Positions 33,055 through 41,070 of a stretch of DNA of 64,000 nucleotides are shown in pieces; position 1 is the stretch's first letter, and every line of letters begins with the position of its first letter. The notes below the pieces were generated by a model. The model did no database searches, had not been told where the DNA came from, and worked only from the letters and a program-made list of their open reading frames with translations. Source of the stretch: Paenibacillus sp. NFR01. Its GTDB lineage: Bacteria > Bacillota > Bacilli > Paenibacillales > Paenibacillaceae. Location of the stretch: positions 62,001 through 126,000 of the forward strand of contig NZ_FOIK01000006.1 in assembly GCF_900111565.1 (NCBI RefSeq). Reading direction: 5' to 3'. The position numbers and the translations under genes were made by a program.

Positions 33055-34013
33055 GAAAGATCCTCTCCCTGTTGTTGATTTGCCGTTCTCTCCAGAAGGC
33101 TCAGCATATACCGCTCGATTCGCTGCTTTATCAGCTGGTCCGTCAAGCCTGTAAAACCAAAGGCAGGCCAGCCGCTGTACACGGTCGGAGGTCCATCCAG
33201 CATGTCAAACAGCGACAGCAAATCCCAATGCGGCTCGTAGCTGAAAGCATCGCCTGCCGCCTCGCAGTAGGCCTCCAGAAAACGGTCTGCCGTCTCCGTC
33301 CCGTACATCATCGCCAGATTGACCCGGCAGTGCCCGATGTCGATCCCCGCCGGACCGATGCAGGCATTGACCCAATCGACGATGCCGCTGACGGCCCCGT
33401 CCTTCCATAAGACATTGGCCGGGTGATAATCCCTGTGGATGAAGCAGGTTTTCGACTTAGGCCGCAATCCCCGCGCGATGGCGAGCGCCGAAGACCATTC
33501 AGGGGCCAAGTCGGGCGACCATTCCTGCGGGGCCAAAGTGCTCAAGTCGTTGTAGGTCCGGTAGTTCCAGGCAAAATCCGTCGGCGGTACCGTACGGTGC
33601 ACCTCGGCCAGCGCTGCGGCCAGTCCGTGCAGCCACCGCTCCATATCCTCCGGCTGCAGCACCACCTCGCCAGGCAGCAGCGTCATCAGCACCGCCGGTT
33701 CACTGCCCTCTACGGCTTCTTCGGAGAAGGCCAGCAGCCGTGGAACGGGTACGCCGCAGCCGCCGGCCGCTTGCAGCGCCGCAGCTTCATGGCGGGCCAG
33801 GTCCGGCTCCATCCGCAGCCAATCGGCGTTGGTGAACCGTCGCACCACCGCTTGCCGCAGGGTTCCTTCCTGCTGCAGATCCACCCTGTGCAGCGTCGAA
33901 GACGTGCTGCCCTTCAGCCGCTGCTCACCGGTCAGCACTGCAGCCGGCAAGAACGATGCCTCGATCCAGCGCCGTATAGGCTCAGGCATGGCTTGTCCTA
34001 CATTGTTTTCCAT
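33051..34013 (-). CDS. Aminoglycoside-phosphotransferase-fold kinase
   Basis: About 320 residues, APH/choline-kinase fold. Catalytic loop FIHRDYHPANVLW and metal-binding GIVDWVNACIGPAGIDIGH are intact; the N-lobe segment AVVRRFTNADWLRMEPDL lies where the ATP-lysine strand should be. Members phosphorylate small hydroxylated molecules, and chromosomal Bacillales copies are usually not resistance genes. I chose the ATG at 34013 with AAGGAG 8 bases upstream; an ATG at 34040 lacks a site. It is upstream of and overlaps the PQQ-propeller gene; a shared function is not obvious. Confidence 0.83.
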   Translation of the reverse strand: MENNVGQAMPEPIRRWIEASFLPAAVLTGEQRLKGSTSSTLHRVDLQQEGTLRQAVVRRFTNADWLRMEPDLARHEAAALQAAGGCGVPVPRLLAFSEEAVEGSEPAVLMTLLPGEVVLQPEDMERWLHGLAAALAEVHRTVPPTDFAWNYRTYNDLSTLAPQEWSPDLAPEWSSALAIARGLRPKSKTCFIHRDYHPANVLWKDGAVSGIVDWVNACIGPAGIDIGHCRVNLAMMYGTETADRFLEAYCEAAGDAFSYEPHWDLLSLFDMLDGPPTVYSGWPAFGFTGLTDQLIKQRIERYMLSLLERTANQQQGEDLS

Positions 34014-34142
34014 GCATGCATCTCCTTTCCAATTCATCATATACCAAAATTTGTGTTTTCGCCTTGGATGATTTGCCGAATATTTATTACACTATAAGGT
34101 ACAGGAAGCAACAGGTGTCACAGTGCAAACTTACATTCACAT

Positions 34143-34159
34143 ACTTACAATTTGTAAGT
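34143..34159 (+). promoter_or_regulatory. Perfect 17-bp palindrome upstream of LLM oxidoreductase 1
   Basis: ACTTACAA-T-TTGTAAGT, exact. Its TTACAA/TTGTAA form resembles sites of HxlR/DUF24 thiol- or quinone-sensing repressors (YodB, CatR, HypR). No such regulator gene lies nearby. Confidence 0.55.
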
Positions 34160-34286
34160 TATTGTGGTACAATTCACTTAGCTTTATGGACTGAAGACAA
34201 ACGTTTCTCAGCAGGGAACACGGCTTCCCGTAAGGGAACTTTGGAATATAGATTTTACGACTTATCGGACAAGGGGCATGAGTACA

Positions 34287-35378
34287 ATGAATAGTATTAA
34301 GGACAATACGAATCCTGAATTTGAATTCGGCATTTATACGCTCGGCGACATCGTCAAGGATTGCCACACCGGACAAACGATTAGCCCGCAGCAGCGGCTG
34401 CACGAGGTGATCGCTGCTGCGAAGCTGGCCGACGAAGCCGGCCTGGATGTTTTTGGCGTCGGCGAGCATCACCGCCTCGACTTTGCCATCTCGTCCGTAC
34501 CGGTTATGTTGGCGGCCATCGCGCAGGTGACCCGGCGTATCAAGCTGACCAGCACCACGGTCGTGCTCAGCACCATCGACCCGGTGCGCGTCTTCGAGGA
34601 CTTCGCCACGGTCGATCTTCTGTCCGGCGGCCGGGCGGAGATTATCGCCGGCCGCGGCGCGTTTATCGAGTCCTTCCCGCTGTTCGGCTATGAACTGGAT
34701 GACGGCAAGCGGTTATTTGCCGAAAACCTGGAGCTGCTGATCGCACTGAACGAACAGGAAGTCATGACCTGGGAAGGCCGTTTCCGTGCGCCGCTGCATA
34801 ACGCGGAAATCGCACCGCGTCCGCTGCAGCCGAAGCTGCCGCTGTGGGTCGGCGTGGGCGGCTCGCCCGACAGCGCCGAACGTGCCGGGGCGCTCGGCGT
34901 AGGCATGGCGATGGCGATCTTGAGCGGTAGCCCCGAACCGTTCCGCGAGCTTGCGGATGCCTACCGTGCCCGCGGTATCGCAGCGGGCCATGCGCCGGAC
35001 AAGCTGAAGGTCGGCGTGACCAGCCACGGCTACATCGCCAAAACCGCAGCGCAGGCGCTTGATGATTACTACCCGTACTATTACAGCTACCGGAATGCCA
35101 TCAGTCCGCACCGCTCGCCAAGCTACACCGTCTCGCGCGGCGAATTCGAATCGTCTGTCGCCCCCGACAACACGCTTGCCGTGGGCAGCCCGCAGCAAAT
35201 CATCGAAAAGATTTTGTACCAGCATGAGCTGTTCGGGCATCAGCGTTTTATGGCCCAGCTCGACATCGGCGGTCTGCCGTACGCCAAAGTCGCGTCCGCC
35301 ATCGAGCTGCTGGCGACCGAAGTCGCGCCGGTCGTGCGCCGGGAGATTGCCCGGAAGAATGCGGGCGCAGCGCGCTAA
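34287..35378 (+). CDS. LLM-class flavin-dependent oxidoreductase 1
   Basis: A bacterial-luciferase-like monooxygenase or reductase of about 363 residues. Family blocks: GVGEHHRLDFAISS, LTSTTVVLSTIDPVRVFEDF, GGRAEIIAGRGAFIESFPLF, LPLWVGVGGSPDSAERA. I chose the ATG at 34287, 10 bases past AAGGGG, over the one at 34278 which is only 1 base away. It resembles the oxidoreductase at 51141 in the same blocks. The substrate is unknown; the upstream palindrome suggests induction by an electrophile or similar stress. A double hairpin follows the gene. Confidence 0.88.
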   Translation: MNSIKDNTNPEFEFGIYTLGDIVKDCHTGQTISPQQRLHEVIAAAKLADEAGLDVFGVGEHHRLDFAISSVPVMLAAIAQVTRRIKLTSTTVVLSTIDPVRVFEDFATVDLLSGGRAEIIAGRGAFIESFPLFGYELDDGKRLFAENLELLIALNEQEVMTWEGRFRAPLHNAEIAPRPLQPKLPLWVGVGGSPDSAERAGALGVGMAMAILSGSPEPFRELADAYRARGIAAGHAPDKLKVGVTSHGYIAKTAAQALDDYYPYYYSYRNAISPHRSPSYTVSRGEFESSVAPDNTLAVGSPQQIIEKILYQHELFGHQRFMAQLDIGGLPYAKVASAIELLATEVAPVVRREIARKNAGAAR

Positions 35379-35453
35379 AGCTCGGCCTCCTCTTGGGCAA
35401 GAATGTAAATCAAGTGCAAATTCGGTGTCTCGTAACACAGGACGTAACTTAAA

Positions 35454-35494
35454 CAGGGCAGCGATCTTCCGGTTACCGGAGGATCGCTGCCCTG
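35454..35494 (+). terminator. Terminator of LLM oxidoreductase 1
   Basis: CAGGGCAGCGATC and GATCGCTGCCCTG with inner TCCGG/CCGGA, followed by CTTTTT. Confidence 0.88.
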
Positions 35495-35501
35495 CTTTTT
35501 A

Positions 35502-35530
35502 GCCCGGGTACAGAGTTTTCTGTACCCGGC
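35502..35530. terminator. Second hairpin between convergent genes
   Basis: GCCCGGGTACAGA and TCTGTACCCGGC with a 4-base loop, directly after the first terminator. Confidence 0.6.
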
Positions 35531-35552
35531 ACCAGTGTGGCGCCCAGGCCCG

Positions 35553-35577
35553 AAATAACGGCACCTCTGCCGTTATT
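35553..35577. repeat. Solitary relative of the A/B/C hairpin unit
   Basis: AAATAACGG, eight bases, CCGTTATT. It shares the AAATAACGG...CCGTTA frame of the reverse units in the three arrays, but is single and fully palindromic. Confidence 0.45.
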
Positions 35578-35637
35578 CGCTGCCACATCCGCGGCGCTGG
35601 CACCAGCTGCGGCCACCCTAGCAACCGGGGCCACCGC

Positions 35638-37257
35638 TCATCTCTCGCCATCCTGCCCGGTCAGCTTGCGGTATTCCCGCGGCGTAAGGCCGGTCGCCTT
35701 CTTAAAGACCCGGCTGAAGTACTTCTCGTCCTCGTAGCCGACAAGCTCAGAAATCTGGGACAGCCGCAGGGCGGTGTTCTGCAGGAGCGCCTTCGCTTTG
35801 CCGACCCGCAAACCGGTCAGATAGTCGGACAGATTCTCGCCGGTGATCTGCTTGAATTTGCGCGAGACGTTCTCGCGGCTGACGAAAAACCGCTCCGCGA
35901 TATGCTGCAGCGTCAGTTCGCGGGAATAATTCTGCTCCAGGTATTCCTTGATCTCCTGGATCAGCTTGCTGTCCGGCGTCTGGGCGCTGCCCTGCGCCAG
36001 CCGCCGTAGCAGCGCCTTGAGCTGGCGGCTCCAGCTCTCCGGCGCAAAACCTCCTTCGCTGTTCAGGCAGGGCTCGAGAACGATGTCTTCCTCCGGCCGC
36101 CAGCGCTGCAGGACCGTACGGAGTTCCGCCTGCATATGGCGGAACCCGCTTTCGGTCAGGAGGGGCAGCCCTGCGAGCCGGGCTGCCCACTCGTCGACGG
36201 CGCGTTCCATTTTGTCGCCGTCGCCGGACAGCACCGCCAGCGACAGCTTGTCAAGCAGCGCCGGAAGGTCCGGCACCTCATCTTCCGGCGCCTGCTGCGC
36301 ATCCCGGAACGGATAGATTCGTCCCGCCGCATGCAGCAGATTGCGCTCGCTGAGGCCCCGGCAGGCTTCGCGGAATGCAGGCTGCAGCCCGCCTGCCAGC
36401 GCATGCGGCCGGCTCAGCCCGATGTCGACTTCGATACCGTACGCCTGCCGCAGCGCCTGGTTAATCTGTTTTGCTTTCTCCTGCGCATGCTCACGCACGT
36501 TCTCCTGCGTCTCTTCCTGCGATTCCTCTGGACTCCAGAACAACAGCGTGATATCCGCGCCCGGCTGCCAGCTGCGGAAGGCGTAGCCTCCCCCGCGTTC
36601 GGACAGCACTTCGTTGCATACGTTGGCCATTACGAAGGATGTAAGCAGAACATCGCCGCCGAACCGCTGCACGAGCCTGCAGCCCGAGCCCTGCAAAGTC
36701 ATAACCCCGACGACGCAGCGCGCCGCCTGCTCCGGTAAGCCCAGCTCCTCGCGCATCGCCGGCCGGAGCTCGGCAAAGGAAGCATGGCCGGACACCAGAT
36801 CGGACAGCGCCTTGTCCCAATAGAGCGGGCGCAGCACGTTGAGCTGCATGTTTTGCCGGGCAGCCTGCAGCCGCTCCGCTTCTTCGTCCCGCCACAGCTG
36901 AAAGGCATGCTCGGCGGCGGCAACGAGCTGCTTGCTGTTGATCGGCTTCAGCAAATAATCCGTCCCGCCAAAGCGGATCGCCGGCTTCACATAATGAAAA
37001 TCCTGATACCCGCTGATCACGATGGTTTTCGTATGCGGATAATGGTTATGCAGCCATTCCAGCAGCTCCGCGCCGTCCACGAGCGGCATCCGCATGTCCG
37101 TAAACACGATTTCCGGCTGCGCCGCCCGCATAATCTCCATCGCTTCCCGGCCGCTGTCGGCCTCGAAGATTTCCGTGATCTGATGCTTCTCCCACGGAAC
37201 AAAATAGCGGATGGCGTCCCGCACATGTTTTTCATCATCGACGATTAGTACCTTCAT
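35638..37257 (-). CDS. YesN-like response regulator (receiver plus AraC HTH)
   Basis: A 539-residue response regulator. N-terminal receiver with D54 in EIVFTDMRMPLVDG (conserved DDE at 7-9, Lys in KPINSKQ), a long variable middle of about 270 residues, and a C-terminal AraC-type double helix-turn-helix (AERFFVSRENVSRKFKQITG, GYEDEKYFSRVFKKATGLTP). It is paired with the YesM-like kinase immediately upstream (4-base gap), and the sugar ABC operon runs divergently. The two 30-bp motifs at 39140 and 40976 are the likely targets. Confidence 0.93.
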   Translation of the reverse strand: MKVLIVDDEKHVRDAIRYFVPWEKHQITEIFEADSGREAMEIMRAAQPEIVFTDMRMPLVDGAELLEWLHNHYPHTKTIVISGYQDFHYVKPAIRFGGTDYLLKPINSKQLVAAAEHAFQLWRDEEAERLQAARQNMQLNVLRPLYWDKALSDLVSGHASFAELRPAMREELGLPEQAARCVVGVMTLQGSGCRLVQRFGGDVLLTSFVMANVCNEVLSERGGGYAFRSWQPGADITLLFWSPEESQEETQENVREHAQEKAKQINQALRQAYGIEVDIGLSRPHALAGGLQPAFREACRGLSERNLLHAAGRIYPFRDAQQAPEDEVPDLPALLDKLSLAVLSGDGDKMERAVDEWAARLAGLPLLTESGFRHMQAELRTVLQRWRPEEDIVLEPCLNSEGGFAPESWSRQLKALLRRLAQGSAQTPDSKLIQEIKEYLEQNYSRELTLQHIAERFFVSRENVSRKFKQITGENLSDYLTGLRVGKAKALLQNTALRLSQISELVGYEDEKYFSRVFKKATGLTPREYRKLTGQDGER

Positions 37258-37261
37258 CTGT

Positions 37262-39094
37262 TCACCGCTCCCTTCCGCCTTCCCCGTTCAGCGGGATATA
37301 TAATGTCACTGTGATTCCGCCGCCTTCCCCGCCGTCCAGCTTTAACCCGGCCGCAGCCCCCATTTGCAGCCGCAGCCGGGCCAGCACGTTGTACAGGCCG
37401 ATTTCCTCCCGCTCGGCGTCGGCACGCTTTTCCAGCGCGGCGGCGATTTCCTCCAGCCTTTCCCGGCTGATGCCTTTGCCGTTATCCGTCACAGAGACGA
37501 CCAGATCGCCGGCGGTGTCCTTGGCGCAGACGATCGAAATCCGCCCGTCCCGGATGCCGTCGGCAAAGCCGTGCTTGAAAATATTTTCGACAATCGGCTG
37601 AAGCATCATTTTCGGCACGACCGCATCCAGCGTCTCTTCTTCGGCCTCAATGTCCAGCCGCAGATTATCCTCCCCAAACCGTTCCGTCTGCAGGATCACA
37701 TAGTTCTGCACATGCTCCAGTTCATCCCGCAGCGGCACCTGCGTCCGTTCGGTGTTCATGGAATACCGCATCATGCTGCCGAGGGAATAGATCAGGTCGT
37801 AGACCTTCGGTGCGTTGTACCGCAGGGACAAGCTGGCGATCGACTGTAGCGCGTTGTACAGAAAATGCGGGTTGATCTGGGCCTGGAGCGCCTTCAGCTG
37901 ATTGGTTTTGTTCGCCAGCTCAAGCTTGTATTCCTTGACGACATAGTCGTTGATCGTCCGGGTCATCCCGGTGATTTTACGCGTCAGAAGCCCGATTTCA
38001 TCGCCCCGCTCGGCATCCACATGGGCATCCAGCTTGCCGATCTGCACCTTCTGGGTAAAAGCGATCAGCTTCTTGATCGGACGGGTAAACCCGATAGAGA
38101 TCAGCACGGCATTAAGGATGCCCAGCAGCACGAACAATACGCCGACAATCGTAATAAACCTTGTGAGGACGCGGGCGTCGCTGTACAAATCCTCATAGGG
38201 AACCAGCTTGATAATGCTGCCCTTAAAAAGCGGCTCGTCAATGTGGCGGTAGAACACGATGCCCTTGAAGCCGTCTTTTTTCCAGGCAAATTGTCCGCTG
38301 TCCGCTTGCGGCAGCTTGCTCCAGCCCGCGGTCACTGGCTTACCGATCCAGTCCTCGCCCGAGGCAAACAACGCTTCCCCCTGCTCGTTCAGCACGTACA
38401 GCCGCTCGGTGTCCGAATTGTACATCGATTTCACGATTCCCTCCAGCTCGGTCAGGCGAAAATCGAACGACAAATCGGCCAGCACCTCGGCGCTCGGCGC
38501 CTTGTACACCGGGAAATGCGCGGTAAACACCGGCACCGTTCCCGGTTTCCGATTCGGAAAACCAGATTTTACCCCGTACTGGTGATCCAAGTGCGTCACT
38601 TCAAGATACGGCTTGTACGTCTCCGGCATGGAGGCCGCTCCCTCCGCCGCCTGGACCGGTTCCTGGCGGAAGATGCCGCCGAGCAGCAGGTTGGATTGCC
38701 GCGATGCCCGCACATACAGGTGAATCTGAAACGTGTTCCGGTCGGACAGAAAAAGATTAAAGAGCTGCGTCGACACGATCGCCCTATTGTCGGGCACGGC
38801 CGAGTCCGCCGGCAGCGTTGCCGGATTTTTGGCGGTCAGCAGCGTCGTATAAAACGAGCTCGGCACATTGATTCCGCTGTACACCGACATCGCCCGCTGG
38901 TTCATGCCGCTGAAATAATTGTCCAGGTTGCTTTCGCCAAGCGTCAGAAGCCGCGTGTTCTGCTTCACCGACTGCTCTGTACCCGAATGTTTGGTATAGA
39001 AATAAGAGAACGTCACCGAGATCCCGAGCGGAATCACGGTCGCCAGAAGCACCAGCGCCATCAGGCGGGTGCGTATGCTGTTTCGGAAAAACAT
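37262..39094 (-). CDS. YesM-like sensor histidine kinase
   Basis: About 610 residues. TM1 near the N-terminus (LMALVLLATVIPLGISVTFS), an extracytoplasmic sensor of about 250 residues, TM2 (FITIVGVLFVLLGILNAVLI), a HAMP linker, then a His_kinase domain with phospho-acceptor His in NPHFLYNALQSIASLSLRY. HATPase_c follows (PIVENIFKHGF, SVTDNGKGIS, GLYNVLARLRL). I chose the ATG at 39094 behind GGAGGAG; a frame from 39160 has a poor N-terminus. Expected signal: an oligosaccharide or sugar, perhaps with the binding protein at 41071. Confidence 0.92.
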   Translation of the reverse strand: MFFRNSIRTRLMALVLLATVIPLGISVTFSYFYTKHSGTEQSVKQNTRLLTLGESNLDNYFSGMNQRAMSVYSGINVPSSFYTTLLTAKNPATLPADSAVPDNRAIVSTQLFNLFLSDRNTFQIHLYVRASRQSNLLLGGIFRQEPVQAAEGAASMPETYKPYLEVTHLDHQYGVKSGFPNRKPGTVPVFTAHFPVYKAPSAEVLADLSFDFRLTELEGIVKSMYNSDTERLYVLNEQGEALFASGEDWIGKPVTAGWSKLPQADSGQFAWKKDGFKGIVFYRHIDEPLFKGSIIKLVPYEDLYSDARVLTRFITIVGVLFVLLGILNAVLISIGFTRPIKKLIAFTQKVQIGKLDAHVDAERGDEIGLLTRKITGMTRTINDYVVKEYKLELANKTNQLKALQAQINPHFLYNALQSIASLSLRYNAPKVYDLIYSLGSMMRYSMNTERTQVPLRDELEHVQNYVILQTERFGEDNLRLDIEAEEETLDAVVPKMMLQPIVENIFKHGFADGIRDGRISIVCAKDTAGDLVVSVTDNGKGISRERLEEIAAALEKRADAEREEIGLYNVLARLRLQMGAAAGLKLDGGEGGGITVTLYIPLNGEGGRER

Positions 39095-39139
39095 GCGCGC
39101 TTTCACTCCTCCGCAGCCGTATAGTCCCGCTGCAATATA

Positions 39140-39169
39140 ATCCACTTTTATCATCATCAAATTGAGTGT
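39140..39169 (+). promoter_or_regulatory. 30-bp motif, copy 1 (candidate YesN-type site)
   Basis: ATCCACTTTT, 11 bases, ATTGAGTGT. The same motif with identical spacing is at 40976-41005. Twenty bases lie between this copy and the TATAAT at 39190, and its right end overlaps the -35 position, as in activator-dependent promoters. Confidence 0.65.
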
Positions 39170-39237
39170 TGATACCGGCTGACGCTTTTTATAATGAAGT
39201 TGTGAACGGTAGAAATATTATACAAAGGAGATTTCCT

Positions 39238-40125
39238 ATGAGAAAAGCGCTTCGCTTATCCGGCGGCTGGGGACAGCAAATCGTGTTCCTCGGGCCCTGC
39301 CTGCTGTTTTTTCTGGTGATCGTGGTGACCCCATTTATTCTCGGCTTCTATTATTCGTCGACCGACTGGAACGGGCTGGATCTGGATAAAGCCGTCTGGA
39401 CCGGCTCCGCCAACTGGCAGCGGATCTGGCATGACGACAAGTTCTGGACTTCGCTGCTCTTTACGCTGCGGTTTACGGTGATTTCCGTGGTATTCGCCAA
39501 CGTGCTGGCGCTGGCTCTCGCTTTTATGATGATGGCCGCCCTCAAGACGAAAAAGATTCTTCGTACCGTCTTCTTCATGCCGAACGTCATCGGCGGCATC
39601 CTGCTGGGCTACATCTGGCAGTTTATTTTTACCAAAGGCTTCGCAACCATCGGTGAACTGAGCGGCATCCCGTTCTTCAAGCTGCCGTGGCTCGGCACGC
39701 CGGGTACCGGCTTCTGGGGCCTCGTCATCGTCTTCGTCTGGCAGACCGCCGGCTACATGATGGTTATCTATATCGCCTCGCTCGCCGGGGTTCCGAAGGA
39801 TCTGGTGGAAGCCGCCCAAATCGACGGCGCGCGTGCGCCTCAACTGTTCCGAAGCGTGTATCTGCCTTTGATCATGCCGGCCATCACGATTTGCCTGTTC
39901 CTGACGACATCGAATGCGTTCAAAATGTTCGATCTTAACCTGTCGCTGACCAAAGGCGGACCGGGCACCTCCACCCAGTCGCTTGCCTATAACATCTATG
40001 CCGAAGCGCTGGTCAACAACCGCTACGGTCTCGGTACCGCCAAAGCGCTGCTGTTCTTCGTCGCCGTGTCGCTGATTACCGTGACCCAGGTGCTGATCAC
40101 CAAACGAAAAGAGGTGCAGGCGTAA
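39238..40125 (+). CDS. Sugar ABC transporter permease 1 (MalF/UgpA-like)
   Basis: About 295 residues, six membrane segments, first at LGPCLLFFLVIVVTPFILGF. The EAA loop lies in DLVEAAQIDGARAPQLFRSV. MalF/UgpA-type carbohydrate uptake (CUT1) permease. Start at 39238 chosen for AAGGAGATTTCCT; the frame from 39166 would start inside the promoter region. It is the first gene after the divergent YesN/YesM pair. Confidence 0.92.
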   Translation: MRKALRLSGGWGQQIVFLGPCLLFFLVIVVTPFILGFYYSSTDWNGLDLDKAVWTGSANWQRIWHDDKFWTSLLFTLRFTVISVVFANVLALALAFMMMAALKTKKILRTVFFMPNVIGGILLGYIWQFIFTKGFATIGELSGIPFFKLPWLGTPGTGFWGLVIVFVWQTAGYMMVIYIASLAGVPKDLVEAAQIDGARAPQLFRSVYLPLIMPAITICLFLTTSNAFKMFDLNLSLTKGGPGTSTQSLAYNIYAEALVNNRYGLGTAKALLFFVAVSLITVTQVLITKRKEVQA

Positions 40126-40962
40126 ATGGATACCCGCAGATACCGTGGCAGCACGCTCACGCTCGAAATATTTGCCATTCTGCTTGCCGTCATCTTCCTG
40201 TCCCCTTTCTATCTGGTGCTGGCCAATTCCGTGAAAACGCTCAAAGAGATTCTTCTCGACGCGGCGTCGCTGCCGCAGGTGTTCCACTGGGACAATTACT
40301 CCAAGGTATGGGAAGCGATCGACTTTCCGCTGGCGTTCTGGAACTCGTTGTCCATCACTGTGCTGAGCGTCATCTTTATCGTCCTGTTCAGTTCGATGGG
40401 CGCTTACCGGATCGTTCGCCATCCGTCGAAGTTCAACAGCCTGGTCTTCCTGCTTCTCGTCTCCGCGATGATCATTCCGTTCCAGTCGCTGATGCTGCAG
40501 CTCGTGCGTGTCACCAGCATGCTGGAGCTGCGCGGCGAGCTATACGGCATCGTGGCCTGCTACCTCGGCTTTGGAATGCCGCTGTCGGTGTTCCTGTTCC
40601 ACGGCTTTATCAAAACCGTGCCGCTGGAGCTGGAGGAAGCCGCCAGGGTGGACGGATCGAATCCGTACGGCGTCTTTTTCAAAATCGTGTTCCCGCTGCT
40701 CATGCCGATTATCGTCACGGTTATCATCCTGAACACGCTGTGGATCTGGAACGACTACCTGCTCCCGGTGCTCGTCATCGGCGGCAACAAGGACCTGACC
40801 ACGCTCCCGGTGGCTGTCACGAAGTTTTTCGGGCAGTACACCAAGAAATGGGATTTGGCGCTTGCCGGCCTGGTGATGGCGATTACGCCGATTCTGCTAT
40901 TCTTCCTTTCTCTGCAAAAATATATCGTCGAGGGGGTTACGACCGGATCGCTGAAGGGATAG
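40126..40962 (+). CDS. Sugar ABC transporter permease 2 (MalG/UgpE-like)
   Basis: A 278-residue CUT1 permease. EAA loop ELEEAARVDGSNPYGVFFKIV; helices include IFAILLAVIFLSPFYLVLAN and VTVIILNTLWIWNDYLLPVL. It abuts the first permease stop without a gap. No ATPase gene is linked; CUT1 systems of Bacillales commonly share an MsmX-type ATPase encoded elsewhere. Confidence 0.93.
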   Translation: MDTRRYRGSTLTLEIFAILLAVIFLSPFYLVLANSVKTLKEILLDAASLPQVFHWDNYSKVWEAIDFPLAFWNSLSITVLSVIFIVLFSSMGAYRIVRHPSKFNSLVFLLLVSAMIIPFQSLMLQLVRVTSMLELRGELYGIVACYLGFGMPLSVFLFHGFIKTVPLELEEAARVDGSNPYGVFFKIVFPLLMPIIVTVIILNTLWIWNDYLLPVLVIGGNKDLTTLPVAVTKFFGQYTKKWDLALAGLVMAITPILLFFLSLQKYIVEGVTTGSLKG

Positions 40963-40975
40963 CGCTTGCAACAAT

Positions 40976-41005
40976 ATCCACTTTTTCGAGCAAAATATTA
41001 AGTGT
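40976..41005 (+). promoter_or_regulatory. 30-bp motif, copy 2 (candidate YesN-type site)
   Basis: ATCCACTTTT, 11 bases, ATTAAGTGT, 65 bases before the binding-protein start. Twenty bases lie between it and a TACGAT -10 at 41026, as at copy 1. This gives the binding protein its own promoter, probably to raise its level over the permeases. Confidence 0.65.
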
Positions 41006-41070
41006 AAGTGAAACGCCGTTTGCTTTACGATGATTATGTAGAAACCCAAACAGACCAGGGAGGTTATACA

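Noticed and set aside
33051..34013. APH-fold kinase as an antibiotic-resistance gene
   Set aside because: Only general kinase motifs; context is a propeller protein, with no mobile element or resistance neighbours.
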